DNA of 6,360 nt from Hyphomicrobiales bacterium (GCA_017849395.1 JAFIHO010000150.1:1-6360), one strand, 5' to 3'; numbered from the stretch's first letter, positions 1 through 5,088 are shown. Notes: generated by a model from the letters alone, not told the origin. Made by a program: numbers and translations.

Positions 1-54
1 CCTGCCGCGAAAGGCGCAGGGGCTGGCTTGGCGGTGTGATGGAGCGGCGAGTGG

Positions 55-234
55 TCATTTGGTCAGGATCAGCTTGCCGTTGCTGGTCAGACGCAGCCGG
101 TACTCTTCATTCTGGTGCAGCAGCACCACTTCGCGCGCACCCTCCAGGACCTCCTGGACATCGATGCGGCGCGCCGGCTGTTTGGCAGAGCGCAAAACAG
201 GCCAGTCGCGTGCGTTTCGCAGCGTTTCAGGCAT
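55..234 (-). CDS. hemP: Hemin uptake protein HemP (59 aa)
   Basis: This small protein matches the HemP family (hemin uptake, usually beside heme/TonB uptake genes and iron-regulated). The C-terminal half carries the family signature: residues 33-38 AREVVL, a short HQNEEYRLRLT strand region (40-50), and the ending NGKLILTK (52-59), where the family typically ends in G-K-L-I-L-T-K. The basic N-terminus (residues 1-25) is variable, as is usual. The start is the only ATG in this frame that precedes the conserved core. Its ribosome binding site is weak: an AAGGA lies about 16 nt upstream. The gene runs in the same direction as the Nudix gene upstream, 87 nt away, and a palindromic candidate iron operator sits in that gap. 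The exact role of HemP is poorly defined. In some proteobacteria it is reported as an activator of heme receptor expression. No heme receptor gene is visible here, but it could lie past the left edge. Confidence 0.9.
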   Translation of the reverse strand: MPETLRNARDWPVLRSAKQPARRIDVQEVLEGAREVVLLHQNEEYRLRLTSNGKLILTK

Positions 235-266
235 GAATTTGCGGTTCCCGTCCTTGAAGCGGAGGG

Positions 267-295
267 ACCATAGGCAAGCCGGATACTAGTTGCAA
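267..295 (-). promoter_or_regulatory. Candidate sigma70-type promoter for hemP
   Basis: On the minus strand, TTGCAA (295-290, the distal half of the palindrome) is separated by exactly 17 nt from TATGGT (272-267). This is an acceptable -35/-10 pair and would place the transcript start near 260, leaving a leader of about 25 nt. The palindrome would then overlap the -35 box, which is where a repressor would act. The -10 match is modest. Confidence 0.35.
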
Positions 296-306
296 GTGAC
301 TTGCAA
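290..306. promoter_or_regulatory. Perfect 17-nt palindrome upstream of hemP, candidate Fur-type operator
   Basis: TTGCAAGTGACTTGCAA is a perfect 8-1-8 inverted repeat centred on position 298. It lies 55 nt upstream of the hemP start, between hemP and the end of the Nudix gene. Alphaproteobacterial Fur-family sites are often 7-1-7 or 8-1-8 palindromes with TTGC/GCAA-type ends, and hemP is a classic iron-regulated gene. The central bases (AGTGACT) differ from the more usual AATNATT, so the identity of the regulator is an inference. Confidence 0.55.
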
Positions 307-321
307 AATCAGTCGCTGCGT

Positions 322-777
322 TCAAGTGACCCGGAAGTAAGCCTTTGTATTCTCGTGAACTTCCTGCGAATTCATCAGGGCCGGCACCGGCAGCCAGGCA
401 AATTCCTCATGCTGTTGGTCCAGCCGCAGCTCCGGCCGGGCCGTCAGGCGCACCTCATGGCCCAGGCAGACATAGCGGGTGCCAAAGGACGGATCGCCGA
501 ACCGGTTGGTGTCATAGAAATGGTCATAGGCACCCAGCAGCCGGGCCTGCGTGAAAGGCAGCTCCAGCCCGGTTTCCGCCTTCAGGATCCGGCCAAAGGC
601 TTCGGCCAGGGTCTCGGCCTTGCGGATGACCCCGCCGGGCACGAACAACATGCCTCGGGCAGGCTCGTTGACCCGCCGTCCCACCAGGATCGAGTCCGAG
701 GGATCGCGCAGCACCAGGTCGATGGAAACCAGTGGCGCCAGCCGGACTACCTGTTTGAAATCGTCATGGCTCAGCAT
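322..777 (-). CDS. gmm: GDP-mannose mannosyl hydrolase (Nudix family)
   Basis: The product (151 aa; the E. coli enzyme has about 159) hydrolyses GDP-mannose and GDP-glucose to GDP plus the sugar, trimming sugar-nucleotide pools used for surface polysaccharides. It follows the Gmm/WcaH pattern throughout: N-terminal LSHDDFKQVVRLAPLVSID (2-20), the variant Nudix box FVPGG...KAET...AETGL (45-71), YDHFYD (84-89) and the mobile-loop QQHEEF (121-126), ending HENTKAYF. By alignment from memory to E. coli Gmm, the metal and catalytic residues are kept: D20, R35, E68, H86, Y102 and H123. The Arg that normally follows FVPGG is Val50. The ATG at 777 is chosen because GGGAG lies 5 nt upstream and the family signature begins there; the reading frame is open further upstream, to 894, without a good ribosome site. 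It diverges from rmlB, another sugar-nucleotide gene. Confidence 0.93.
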   Translation of the reverse strand: MLSHDDFKQVVRLAPLVSIDLVLRDPSDSILVGRRVNEPARGMLFVPGGVIRKAETLAEAFGRILKAETGLELPFTQARLLGAYDHFYDTNRFGDPSFGTRYVCLGHEVRLTARPELRLDQQHEEFAWLPVPALMNSQEVHENTKAYFRVT

Positions 778-828
778 GCCCGCTCCCGCAAAAAATCTGA
801 CCATGCCCGGCACGATGTCCCCTGCTAA

Positions 829-851
829 GACGCTATTTTGCCGCGAGCGTC
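829..851. repeat. 6-11-6 inverted repeat in the gmm/rmlB divergent region
   Basis: The 146 nt between the divergent gmm and rmlB starts (778-923) hold a perfect inverted repeat: GACGCT (829-834) and AGCGTC (846-851), with an 11-nt AT-containing spacer. It sits near the middle of the region, where an operator for both genes could lie. Six-base arms are short enough to arise by chance in GC-rich DNA, and I see no convincing -35/-10 pair on either strand. Confidence 0.2.
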
Positions 852-923
852 CTGTGAGCCGCGCCGATTGCCGGGAAGCGCCGGAGTTGCGCAAATCCGC
901 GTGATGAGGTTGATGGACATATC

Positions 924-1976
924 ATGATCTTCGTCACGGGCGGCGCCGGATTTATCGGCGGCAATTTCGTTCTGGACTGGTTCGCCCGGAGCGGCGAGCC
1001 CGTGGTCAATATCGACAAGCTGACCTATGCGGGCAATCTGGACACGCTGACGCCGCTCCGCGTCAATCCCGCCCATGTCTTTGCGCGCGGCGATATCGGT
1101 GATCGCGGGTTCATCGGCGCTCTGCTGCGCCAGCATAAGCCCCGCGCCATTATCAATTTCGCGGCACAGACCCATGTCGATCGTTCCATCCAGAGGCCGG
1201 ACCATTTCATCGATACCAACATTGTCGGCACTTTCCATCTGCTGGAAAGCGTGCGCGATTACTGGAGCACGCTTGCCCCTGGCGAGAGGGGCGCCTTCCG
1301 CTTCCTGCATATCTCGACCGACGAAGTCTATGGCGCCCTGACGCTGGACGATCCGCCTTTCAGCGAGGCCGCAGCCTGCAGGCCCAGCAGTCCATACTCC
1401 GCAAGCAAAGCGTCGGGCGATCATTTCATGCGCGCCTGGCACCACACCTATGGGCTGCCCGTGGTCACCACCAATTGCAGCAACAATTACGGGCCATACC
1501 AATTCCCCGAAAAACTGATCCCGCTCACCATCCTCAATGCGCTGAACGGCAAAAACCTGCCGGTCTATGGCGACGGCCTATATGTGCGCGACTGGCTCCA
1601 TGTGTCCGACCATTGCGCCGCCATCCGCCGGGTATTGGAAGCCGGAAGGCCGGGCGAAATCTATAATATCGGCGGTCTCAACGAACGCAGGAACATCGAT
1701 CTGGTTCACGCCATTTGCGCTATCCTGGACGAGATGCAGCCGCTACCGGACAAAAGCTATGCACAGCAGATCGCCTTTGTTGCGGATCGTCCCGGCCATG
1801 ACCGGCGCTATGCGATCAACATAGACAAGATTCGGCGTGAGTTGGGCTGGGCGCCAAAGATTTCACCCGATCAGGGCCTGCGCGAAACGGTGCGGTGGTA
1901 CATCGAAAATCGCGATTGGGCTCAGAACGCCGTGTCCGCAGCGGTCATTTCCCGGCAAGAAGCTTCAGCGCCTTGA
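924..1976 (+). CDS. rfbB: dTDP-glucose 4,6-dehydratase
   Basis: RmlB/RfbB converts dTDP-glucose to dTDP-4-keto-6-deoxyglucose, the second step towards dTDP-rhamnose and other deoxysugars of LPS O-antigen or capsule; it acts in the cytosol with bound NAD. The 350-residue length is typical. Visible signatures of this extended short-chain dehydrogenase are the N-terminal Rossmann motif TGGAGFIG (5-12), DKLTYAGNLD (31-40), AAQTHVDRSI (80-89), catalytic STDEVYG (T132, D133, E134), the YSASK pair (Y158, K162), NCSNNYGPYQFPEKLIP (184-200), and VADRPGHDRRYAI (286-298). The start is supported by the Rossmann motif beginning at residue 5 and a GAGG (906-909) about 14 nt upstream, a rather long spacing. 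rmlA, rmlC and rmlD are not adjacent, so the partner enzymes must be elsewhere. The 3' end overlaps the convergent ligD-type gene by 32 nt. Confidence 0.96.
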   Translation: MIFVTGGAGFIGGNFVLDWFARSGEPVVNIDKLTYAGNLDTLTPLRVNPAHVFARGDIGDRGFIGALLRQHKPRAIINFAAQTHVDRSIQRPDHFIDTNIVGTFHLLESVRDYWSTLAPGERGAFRFLHISTDEVYGALTLDDPPFSEAAACRPSSPYSASKASGDHFMRAWHHTYGLPVVTTNCSNNYGPYQFPEKLIPLTILNALNGKNLPVYGDGLYVRDWLHVSDHCAAIRRVLEAGRPGEIYNIGGLNERRNIDLVHAICAILDEMQPLPDKSYAQQIAFVADRPGHDRRYAINIDKIRRELGWAPKISPDQGLRETVRWYIENRDWAQNAVSAAVISRQEASAP

Positions 1977-2940
1977 TCAGGGGCCGCGCACCCTTGCCAT
2001 AATCCTTCCAGGCCGGGCTGCGCCCGATCAGCCGGGGCGCGGTGCGGATGGTGAAGGCTTTGGGGTCCAGGCCCTTCTTCACCTGCGCCCAGGTCAATGG
2101 CATCGACACGGTTGCGCCATCCCTGGCGCGGGGCGACAGCGGCGCCACCGCGGTCGCCATGCGGTCGTTGCGAAGATAGTCCAGGAAAATCCGCCCCTCG
2201 CGCTGTGCCTTGGACATGTTGACCAGATATTTGGCCGGATTGTCCGCTGCCATGCGCGCGCAGATTTCGCGCGCGATGGCCTTGGCCTCCTTCCAGCCCA
2301 GCCCATCGCCTTTCTTCACCGACAATGGCGTCACCACATGCAGGCCCTTGCCCCCGGTGGTCTTGGGGAAGGGCACAAGGCCGATGGCCTCCAGCCGCTC
2401 CTTCAATTCGCGCGCCGCCGCGATGACCATCTCGAATGTCACCCCCGGCGCGGGATCGAGATCGAACACAAAACGTCCCGGAATTTCCGGTTCGTCAGGC
2501 GCGCAATTCCAGGGATGCAATTCCAGACCGCCGCTCTGCGCCACGGCCGCCAGCCCTTCCACCCGGTCGATCTGAAGATAGGGCTTGCGGTCTCCAGCCA
2601 CCTTCACCGCGTCCAGCAGCCGGGACATGCCCGCCATGGCGTGACGCTGGAAAAACTTCTCGCCGCCGATTCCATCAGGCGCACGCACCAACGAACAGGG
2701 GCGTCCCTTGACGTGGGGCATGATCCAGTCGCCCACCGCTTCGTAATATTGCGCCAGTTCCAGCTTGCTGACGGGTTTGCCATCTGCCGCGTCCGGCCAC
2801 AGCGTCTTGGCGGGATGGCTTATCGCCACGCCCATCACCTCGGCTTCCCGAGACCGGCCGGATATCTTGCGCGCCGCACCTTGGGCCTTGGCTCTGACGG
2901 TCACAGTCTTTCCTGCCCGGGCCTGACGATATCCATCCAT
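1945..2940 (-). CDS. ligD: Stand-alone LigD-type DNA polymerase (NHEJ Pol domain)
   Basis: This is the archaeo-eukaryotic-primase-fold polymerase of bacterial non-homologous end joining, which fills gaps and adds nucleotides or ribonucleotides at double-strand breaks recruited by Ku. The Pol domain spans about residues 36-331: SHPAKTLWPD (41-50), KPYLQID (119-125), LELHPWNC (139-146), the metal-binding FDLDP (D160, D162), TTGGKGLHV (194-202; H201) and FLDYLRND (252-259; third Asp D254). All expected catalytic residues are present. The ligase and phosphoesterase domains of multidomain LigD are absent, so this is a Pol-only form. Residues 1-35 are basic and resemble the inter-domain linker of LigD. 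The start is uncertain: 2940 has no clear ribosome site, and ATG 2835 would give a compact 296-residue Pol domain but has GAGG only 2 nt upstream. It lies 24 nt after the DUF6496 gene and in the same frame. Confidence 0.93.
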   Translation of the reverse strand: MDGYRQARAGKTVTVRAKAQGAARKISGRSREAEVMGVAISHPAKTLWPDAADGKPVSKLELAQYYEAVGDWIMPHVKGRPCSLVRAPDGIGGEKFFQRHAMAGMSRLLDAVKVAGDRKPYLQIDRVEGLAAVAQSGGLELHPWNCAPDEPEIPGRFVFDLDPAPGVTFEMVIAAARELKERLEAIGLVPFPKTTGGKGLHVVTPLSVKKGDGLGWKEAKAIAREICARMAADNPAKYLVNMSKAQREGRIFLDYLRNDRMATAVAPLSPRARDGATVSMPLTWAQVKKGLDPKAFTIRTAPRLIGRSPAWKDYGKGARPLIKALKLLAGK

Positions 2941-2964
2941 CTTGCAGCAATCGGTGCAGCGACG

Positions 2965-3201
2965 CTAACGGGACTTTTTACTGCTCTTGCGGGTCGCCGT
3001 CTTCTTGGTTGCCTTCTTGCTGCTCTTCTTCTTGGGCACCTTCGCGCCGGTCTTGCGGGCCTCGGACAGGCCGATGGCAATGGCCTGTTTGCGGCTTTTC
3101 ACTTTTGCGCCGCTTCGCCCGCTGCGCAACGTGCCTTCCTTCATCTCATGCAAGGCCCGCCCGACCTTGCGCGAGGCCTTTTTCGCGTATTTGCGCGCCA
3201 T
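2965..3201 (-). CDS. Small lysine-rich DUF6496-type protein
   Basis: A 78-residue, very basic protein. Residues 1-56 show the DUF6496 pattern: MARKYAKKASRKVGR, then HEMKEGTLRSG, then VKSRKQAIAIGLSEARKTG (34-52). The tail (57-78) is almost wholly Lys, Ser, Thr and Arg and looks like a histone-H1-type nucleic-acid-binding tail. The function of the family is not established; binding to DNA is an inference from the charge. The ATG at 3201 is preceded by GGAG with 7 nt spacing, a strong site that fixes the start, although the frame is open further upstream to 3462. It heads a probable two-gene unit with the LigD-type polymerase (24-nt gap), and its TAG stop is the only stop codon between the two frames. 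It diverges from a stress-protein-like gene, which suggests a shared stress-response role. Confidence 0.85.
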   Translation of the reverse strand: MARKYAKKASRKVGRALHEMKEGTLRSGRSGAKVKSRKQAIAIGLSEARKTGAKVPKKKSSKKATKKTATRKSSKKSR

Positions 3202-3230
3202 ATCGCATCTCCTGCCTGTGCTTCGTTGGG

Positions 3231-3255
3231 AAGCGGCGAAAAGCCAAAGCGTTCC
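3231..3255 (-). promoter_or_regulatory. Weak EcfG-like promoter candidate for the DUF6496/ligD unit
   Basis: On the minus strand GGAAC (3255-3251) is followed after 16 nt by GCTT (3234-3231). The -35 is perfect for the alphaproteobacterial general-stress sigma factor, but the -10 keeps only the TT of CGTT. It is correctly placed upstream of the strong ribosome site of the DUF6496 gene. Low confidence on its own; the much better match on the other strand of the same gap makes it worth noting. Confidence 0.25.
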
Positions 3256-3261
3256 AGTCCC

Positions 3262-3286
3262 GGAACCGGCGCCCCTTCCCGGTGTT
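3262..3286 (+). promoter_or_regulatory. EcfG-type general stress promoter for the 150-aa stress-like gene
   Basis: GGAAC (3262-3266), a 16-nt spacer, then TGTT (3283-3286). The alphaproteobacterial general-stress sigma factor (EcfG/RpoE2/SigT) recognises GGAAC-N16-17-CGTT, so only the first -10 base differs. Transcription would begin near 3293, just ahead of the AAGGAA ribosome site (3297-3302) and the ATG at 3310, giving a plausible short leader. Confidence 0.6.
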
Positions 3287-3309
3287 GGAACTTTAAAAGG
3301 AACCACACC

Positions 3310-3762
3310 ATGACCGTCACCCTGTCCCGCCTCTATGCCGATGATGCCAGCGCCAATGCCGCCATCCACGCCTTGTGCGCCGCCGGACTGGCGCCGGAAG
3401 GGATCGGTCTCATGTCCGCCGTCCGTGCCAGGGCGCCTGACGATGCTCCCGCCGACGCACACCGCGCCGGGGTCGGCACGGTGGCCGGAAAGGCGGCCAG
3501 CCGGCTTGCCGATTTCGGCCTGCTAGTCCTTCCCGGTGTCCGTCCGGTGGTGGCGGCCGGATGGCTGGCCGCCATGATCGCGGCCGCGCTGGTAGAAGGG
3601 ACGGCGGGCGATATATCGGCGGCGCTGGCCCTGGCAGGCGTGGGCCGCCAGGCGGCCAGCGGCTTTCTCAGTAACCTGCGAAAGGGCCTGGCCCTGGTCA
3701 GCATTCGCGTCCCCGCCCAGGATCGCGCGCGCTACGAAGCGATTCTCGCCAGCCCCGCCTGA
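3310..3762 (+). CDS. Putative general-stress protein, YflT-like layout (150 aa)
   Basis: I do not recognise a named gene. The layout is that of small stress proteins of the YflT/DUF1269-like kind. An N-terminal strand-helix-strand (2-35: TVTLSRLYADDASANAAIHAL..GIGLMS) is followed by a charged linker (36-55), an Ala/Gly-rich hydrophobic middle (68-111, with PVVAAGWLAAMIAAALV at 79-95), and a C-terminal strand-helix (KGLALVSIRVPAQDRARYEAIL, 125-146). The hydrophobic middle could insert in a membrane or pack as a glycine-zipper-like helix; the sequence does not settle which. The start at 3310 is supported by AAGGAA 7 nt upstream and by the stress-type promoter just before it. The frame is open far upstream (to 1837), but that part is antisense to the ligD and DUF6496 genes. 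It shares a 108-nt divergent region with the DUF6496 gene. Confidence 0.75.
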   Translation: MTVTLSRLYADDASANAAIHALCAAGLAPEGIGLMSAVRARAPDDAPADAHRAGVGTVAGKAASRLADFGLLVLPGVRPVVAAGWLAAMIAAALVEGTAGDISAALALAGVGRQAASGFLSNLRKGLALVSIRVPAQDRARYEAILASPA

Positions 3763-3780
3763 CCAAACGTCAATCGGCTC

Positions 3781-3808
3781 TTGCGGCCCGACATTTGTTT
3801 CATGTTAC
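3781..3808 (+). promoter_or_regulatory. Possible sigma70-type promoter for doxX
   Basis: TTGCGG (3781-3786), a 16-nt spacer and TGTTAC (3803-3808) form a weak -35/-10 pair in the otherwise AT-richer start of the 173-nt gap before doxX. If used, the transcript would start near 3815 and the two hairpins at 3822-3877 would lie in the doxX leader. Both hexamers match the consensus only in part. Confidence 0.25.
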
Positions 3809-3821
3809 CTCTTCGGCCCAT

Positions 3822-3845
3822 GACAGCCGCGAAACACCGGCTGTC
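3822..3845 (+). other. Hairpin 1 in the doxX upstream region
   Basis: GACAGCCG (3822-3829) and CGGCTGTC (3838-3845) form a perfect 8-bp stem with the 8-nt loop CGAAACAC. No T-run follows on either strand, so it is not an ordinary intrinsic terminator. It directly abuts a second hairpin. Confidence 0.5.
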
Positions 3846-3877
3846 TCCTCCCGCTGCGCGAAACGCACCGCGGAGGA
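3846..3877 (+). other. Hairpin 2 in the doxX upstream region
   Basis: TCCTCC (3846-3851) pairs with GGAGGA (3872-3877). After a bulged C, GC pairs with GC (3853-3854 with 3870-3871). TGCG (3855-3858) pairs with CGCA (3864-3867) around a CGAAA loop, with a CC bulge on the 3' side. This makes 12 base pairs, starting at the base after hairpin 1 ends. The TCCTCC arm could alternatively pair with the purine-rich doxX ribosome site near 3922-3930. No T-run follows. Confidence 0.45.
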
Positions 3878-3935
3878 AGGGGGCACAGCGAGGTACCGCG
3901 GAAAGCGGCCCAAGCTGCGGCAGAGGGGGATAGTC

Positions 3936-4352
3936 ATGTCGCTTTCCGAAATCATTTCGCCTTTTGTCGGCCGCCTGCTGCTGGCCTGGTTCTATGTCGC
4001 CAGTGCGCGGCATATCGCCGGTCACTGGCAGGAGGTGACCGACCAGCTCTTGGCCCATCATGTGCCCCTGCCGCCTCTGGCGATGCTTGTGGTGCTGGTG
4101 CTGCTGGCCATCGGCGTCCTGTCGCTGGTGGCCGGCTATCATGCGCGTCATGGCGCGGTGATGCTGTTCGGCCTCACCATCGCCACGGCATTTTTCATGC
4201 ACGATTACTGGCGCATCGCCGACGCGGCGCTGCGCAAGGCCGAGTATGAAATCTTCATCCGCGACGTGGCGATCTGCGGCGGTCTGCTGATCCTGATCGG
4301 ACTTGGACCGGGGCCCTTCTCCATCGACGCGCGGGGTGTGAAGAAGAAGTAG
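3936..4352 (+). CDS. DoxX-family integral membrane protein (138 aa)
   Basis: Hydrophobicity shows four membrane segments at about residues 9-27, 46-68, 72-88 and 109-126, the size and layout of DoxX-family proteins. The N-terminal PFVGRLLLAWFYVASARHI resembles the family's first helix (G-R-L-L-L-A...). DoxX-type proteins sit in the inner membrane and have been linked to redox or oxidative-stress functions in some bacteria, but the biochemical role here is unknown. The ATG at 3936 is preceded by GAGGGGG with about 6 nt spacing, which decides the start over an open extension back to 3795 whose 47 residues look non-coding. The tail GVKKK is basic and probably cytoplasmic. It lies downstream of the stress-like gene on the same strand after a 173-nt gap, so it is probably transcribed separately. 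Its stop is 10 nt from the convergent FlhF-like gene's stop. Confidence 0.85.
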   Translation: MSLSEIISPFVGRLLLAWFYVASARHIAGHWQEVTDQLLAHHVPLPPLAMLVVLVLLAIGVLSLVAGYHARHGAVMLFGLTIATAFFMHDYWRIADAALRKAEYEIFIRDVAICGGLLILIGLGPGPFSIDARGVKKK

Positions 4353-4362
4353 GCCTGGCCGC

Positions 4363-5070
4363 CTAGGAGGCGGGATCGGCCAGCAGCATCTCCGCCAGCG
4401 CACCCGGCTCCAGAGTCTCCAGTGCGTCGTCGGGGCGTCCGCCATAGGTGACATGCGCCAGCCGCGCGCCGCTGGTGATGGCGGCAACCGTCGCGCCCAG
4501 CCGCCTTGTGCGGTCCAGGCCGGTGACGATCACCCGTTTCAGTTTCAGCGCCGTTACAATGTCCGCCGCGTCTTCGGCGTCGCTCATCGCCGACACCACG
4601 CCGATCGTATCCACCCCCGCGATGCCGCCCAGTGCGGAGAAAGCGGATGTGGCGCGGCTGTTGAGTGGATTGAAACCTTCGGCTTCCATCACGGTCAGCG
4701 TGTCCGGGCGATGGCTCGCGCTGCGGAACAGGGCAAGCCCCTCCACTGCGCCGGTCTGATAGGTCACGCGCCCCGCCAGCTTGGCGGCACGCAGAATTTT
4801 CTCGGCGACGGCGCTCTTGCCCGAACCCGACGGCCCCACGAGCAGGATGCCGCGCGTCTTTTCCAGGTCGATGGCGTCCAGCTTCATGCGCCCCGCCAGG
4901 GCACAGGCCAGCGCCTCGGCGGGCTCATAGCCAGGCCAGGCATTGGCTAGTTGCACCAGATCCTCGATCAGAAGTTCGGGCAGGCGGTGACGGCGCAACG
5001 CCGTGACCAGATGTCCACGCGCGCTGCGTGCCTCATTCGGGAATGCCAAAAGCGTCGCTCCTCTTGCCAT
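4363..5070 (-). CDS. FlhF/SRP54-like G-domain protein downstream of flhA
   Basis: This 235-residue protein resembles the G domain of FlhF, the SRP-type GTPase that helps place or number flagella, but lacks a long N-terminal B domain (FlhF usually exceeds 380 residues). Numbering from the ATG, residues 19-60 look like a short helical N domain, and GILLVGPSGSGKS (74-86) is an intact P-loop. Near 126-133 the expected DTAG (G3) reads EAEG. The G4 motif TKLD reads TGLD (183-186), followed by RTRRLGA, and HVTYGGRPDDALE (206-218) matches the FlhF/SRP closing loop (YVTTGQxVPDDLE). GTP specificity or hydrolysis may therefore be altered. The start is the ATG at 5070, with a G-run 8 nt upstream; a GTG one codon earlier is possible. 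It begins 18 nt after the flhA stop, so the two probably form an operon. Confidence 0.8.
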   Translation of the reverse strand: MARGATLLAFPNEARSARGHLVTALRRHRLPELLIEDLVQLANAWPGYEPAEALACALAGRMKLDAIDLEKTRGILLVGPSGSGKSAVAEKILRAAKLAGRVTYQTGAVEGLALFRSASHRPDTLTVMEAEGFNPLNSRATSAFSALGGIAGVDTIGVVSAMSDAEDAADIVTALKLKRVIVTGLDRTRRLGATVAAITSGARLAHVTYGGRPDDALETLEPGALAEMLLADPAS

Positions 5071-5088
5071 CACACTTGCCCCCCAGAA

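Noticed and set aside
1..20. Short inverted repeat CCTGC/GCAGG at the left edge, downstream of hemP.
   Set aside because: Only five pairs form, there is no T-run, and the context is cut by the window edge; the remaining bases 1-54 show no gene.
301..828. 175-codon plus-strand open frame opposite gmm.
   Set aside because: It is antisense to a gene with a full set of Gmm catalytic residues and resembles no family.
904..927. Seven-codon mini-frame (MRLMDIS) whose stop overlaps the rmlB start as ATGA.
   Set aside because: It has no ribosome site of its own and is too short to tell from chance; possible translational coupling cannot be supported.
825..1502. 225-codon minus-strand open frame opposite rmlB.
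   Set aside because: It lies opposite strongly conserved RmlB motifs and has no recognisable domain; such antisense frames are common in GC-rich DNA.
1837..3309. Very long plus-strand open frame running in phase into the 150-residue stress-like gene (641 codons in all).
   Set aside because: It is antisense to the clearly conserved LigD polymerase and the DUF6496 gene, its translation shows no family features, and the real gene has its own ribosome site and promoter at 3262-3310.
4350..4365. Short inverted repeat TAGGC/GCCTA that contains both convergent stop codons of doxX and the FlhF-like gene.
   Set aside because: A 5-bp stem with no T-run is too weak for a terminator, and the symmetry follows partly from both genes ending in TAG.
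3732..4487. 251-codon minus-strand open frame across doxX.
   Set aside because: It is antisense to the four membrane segments of DoxX and has a low-complexity His/Gln-rich translation typical of a shadow frame.
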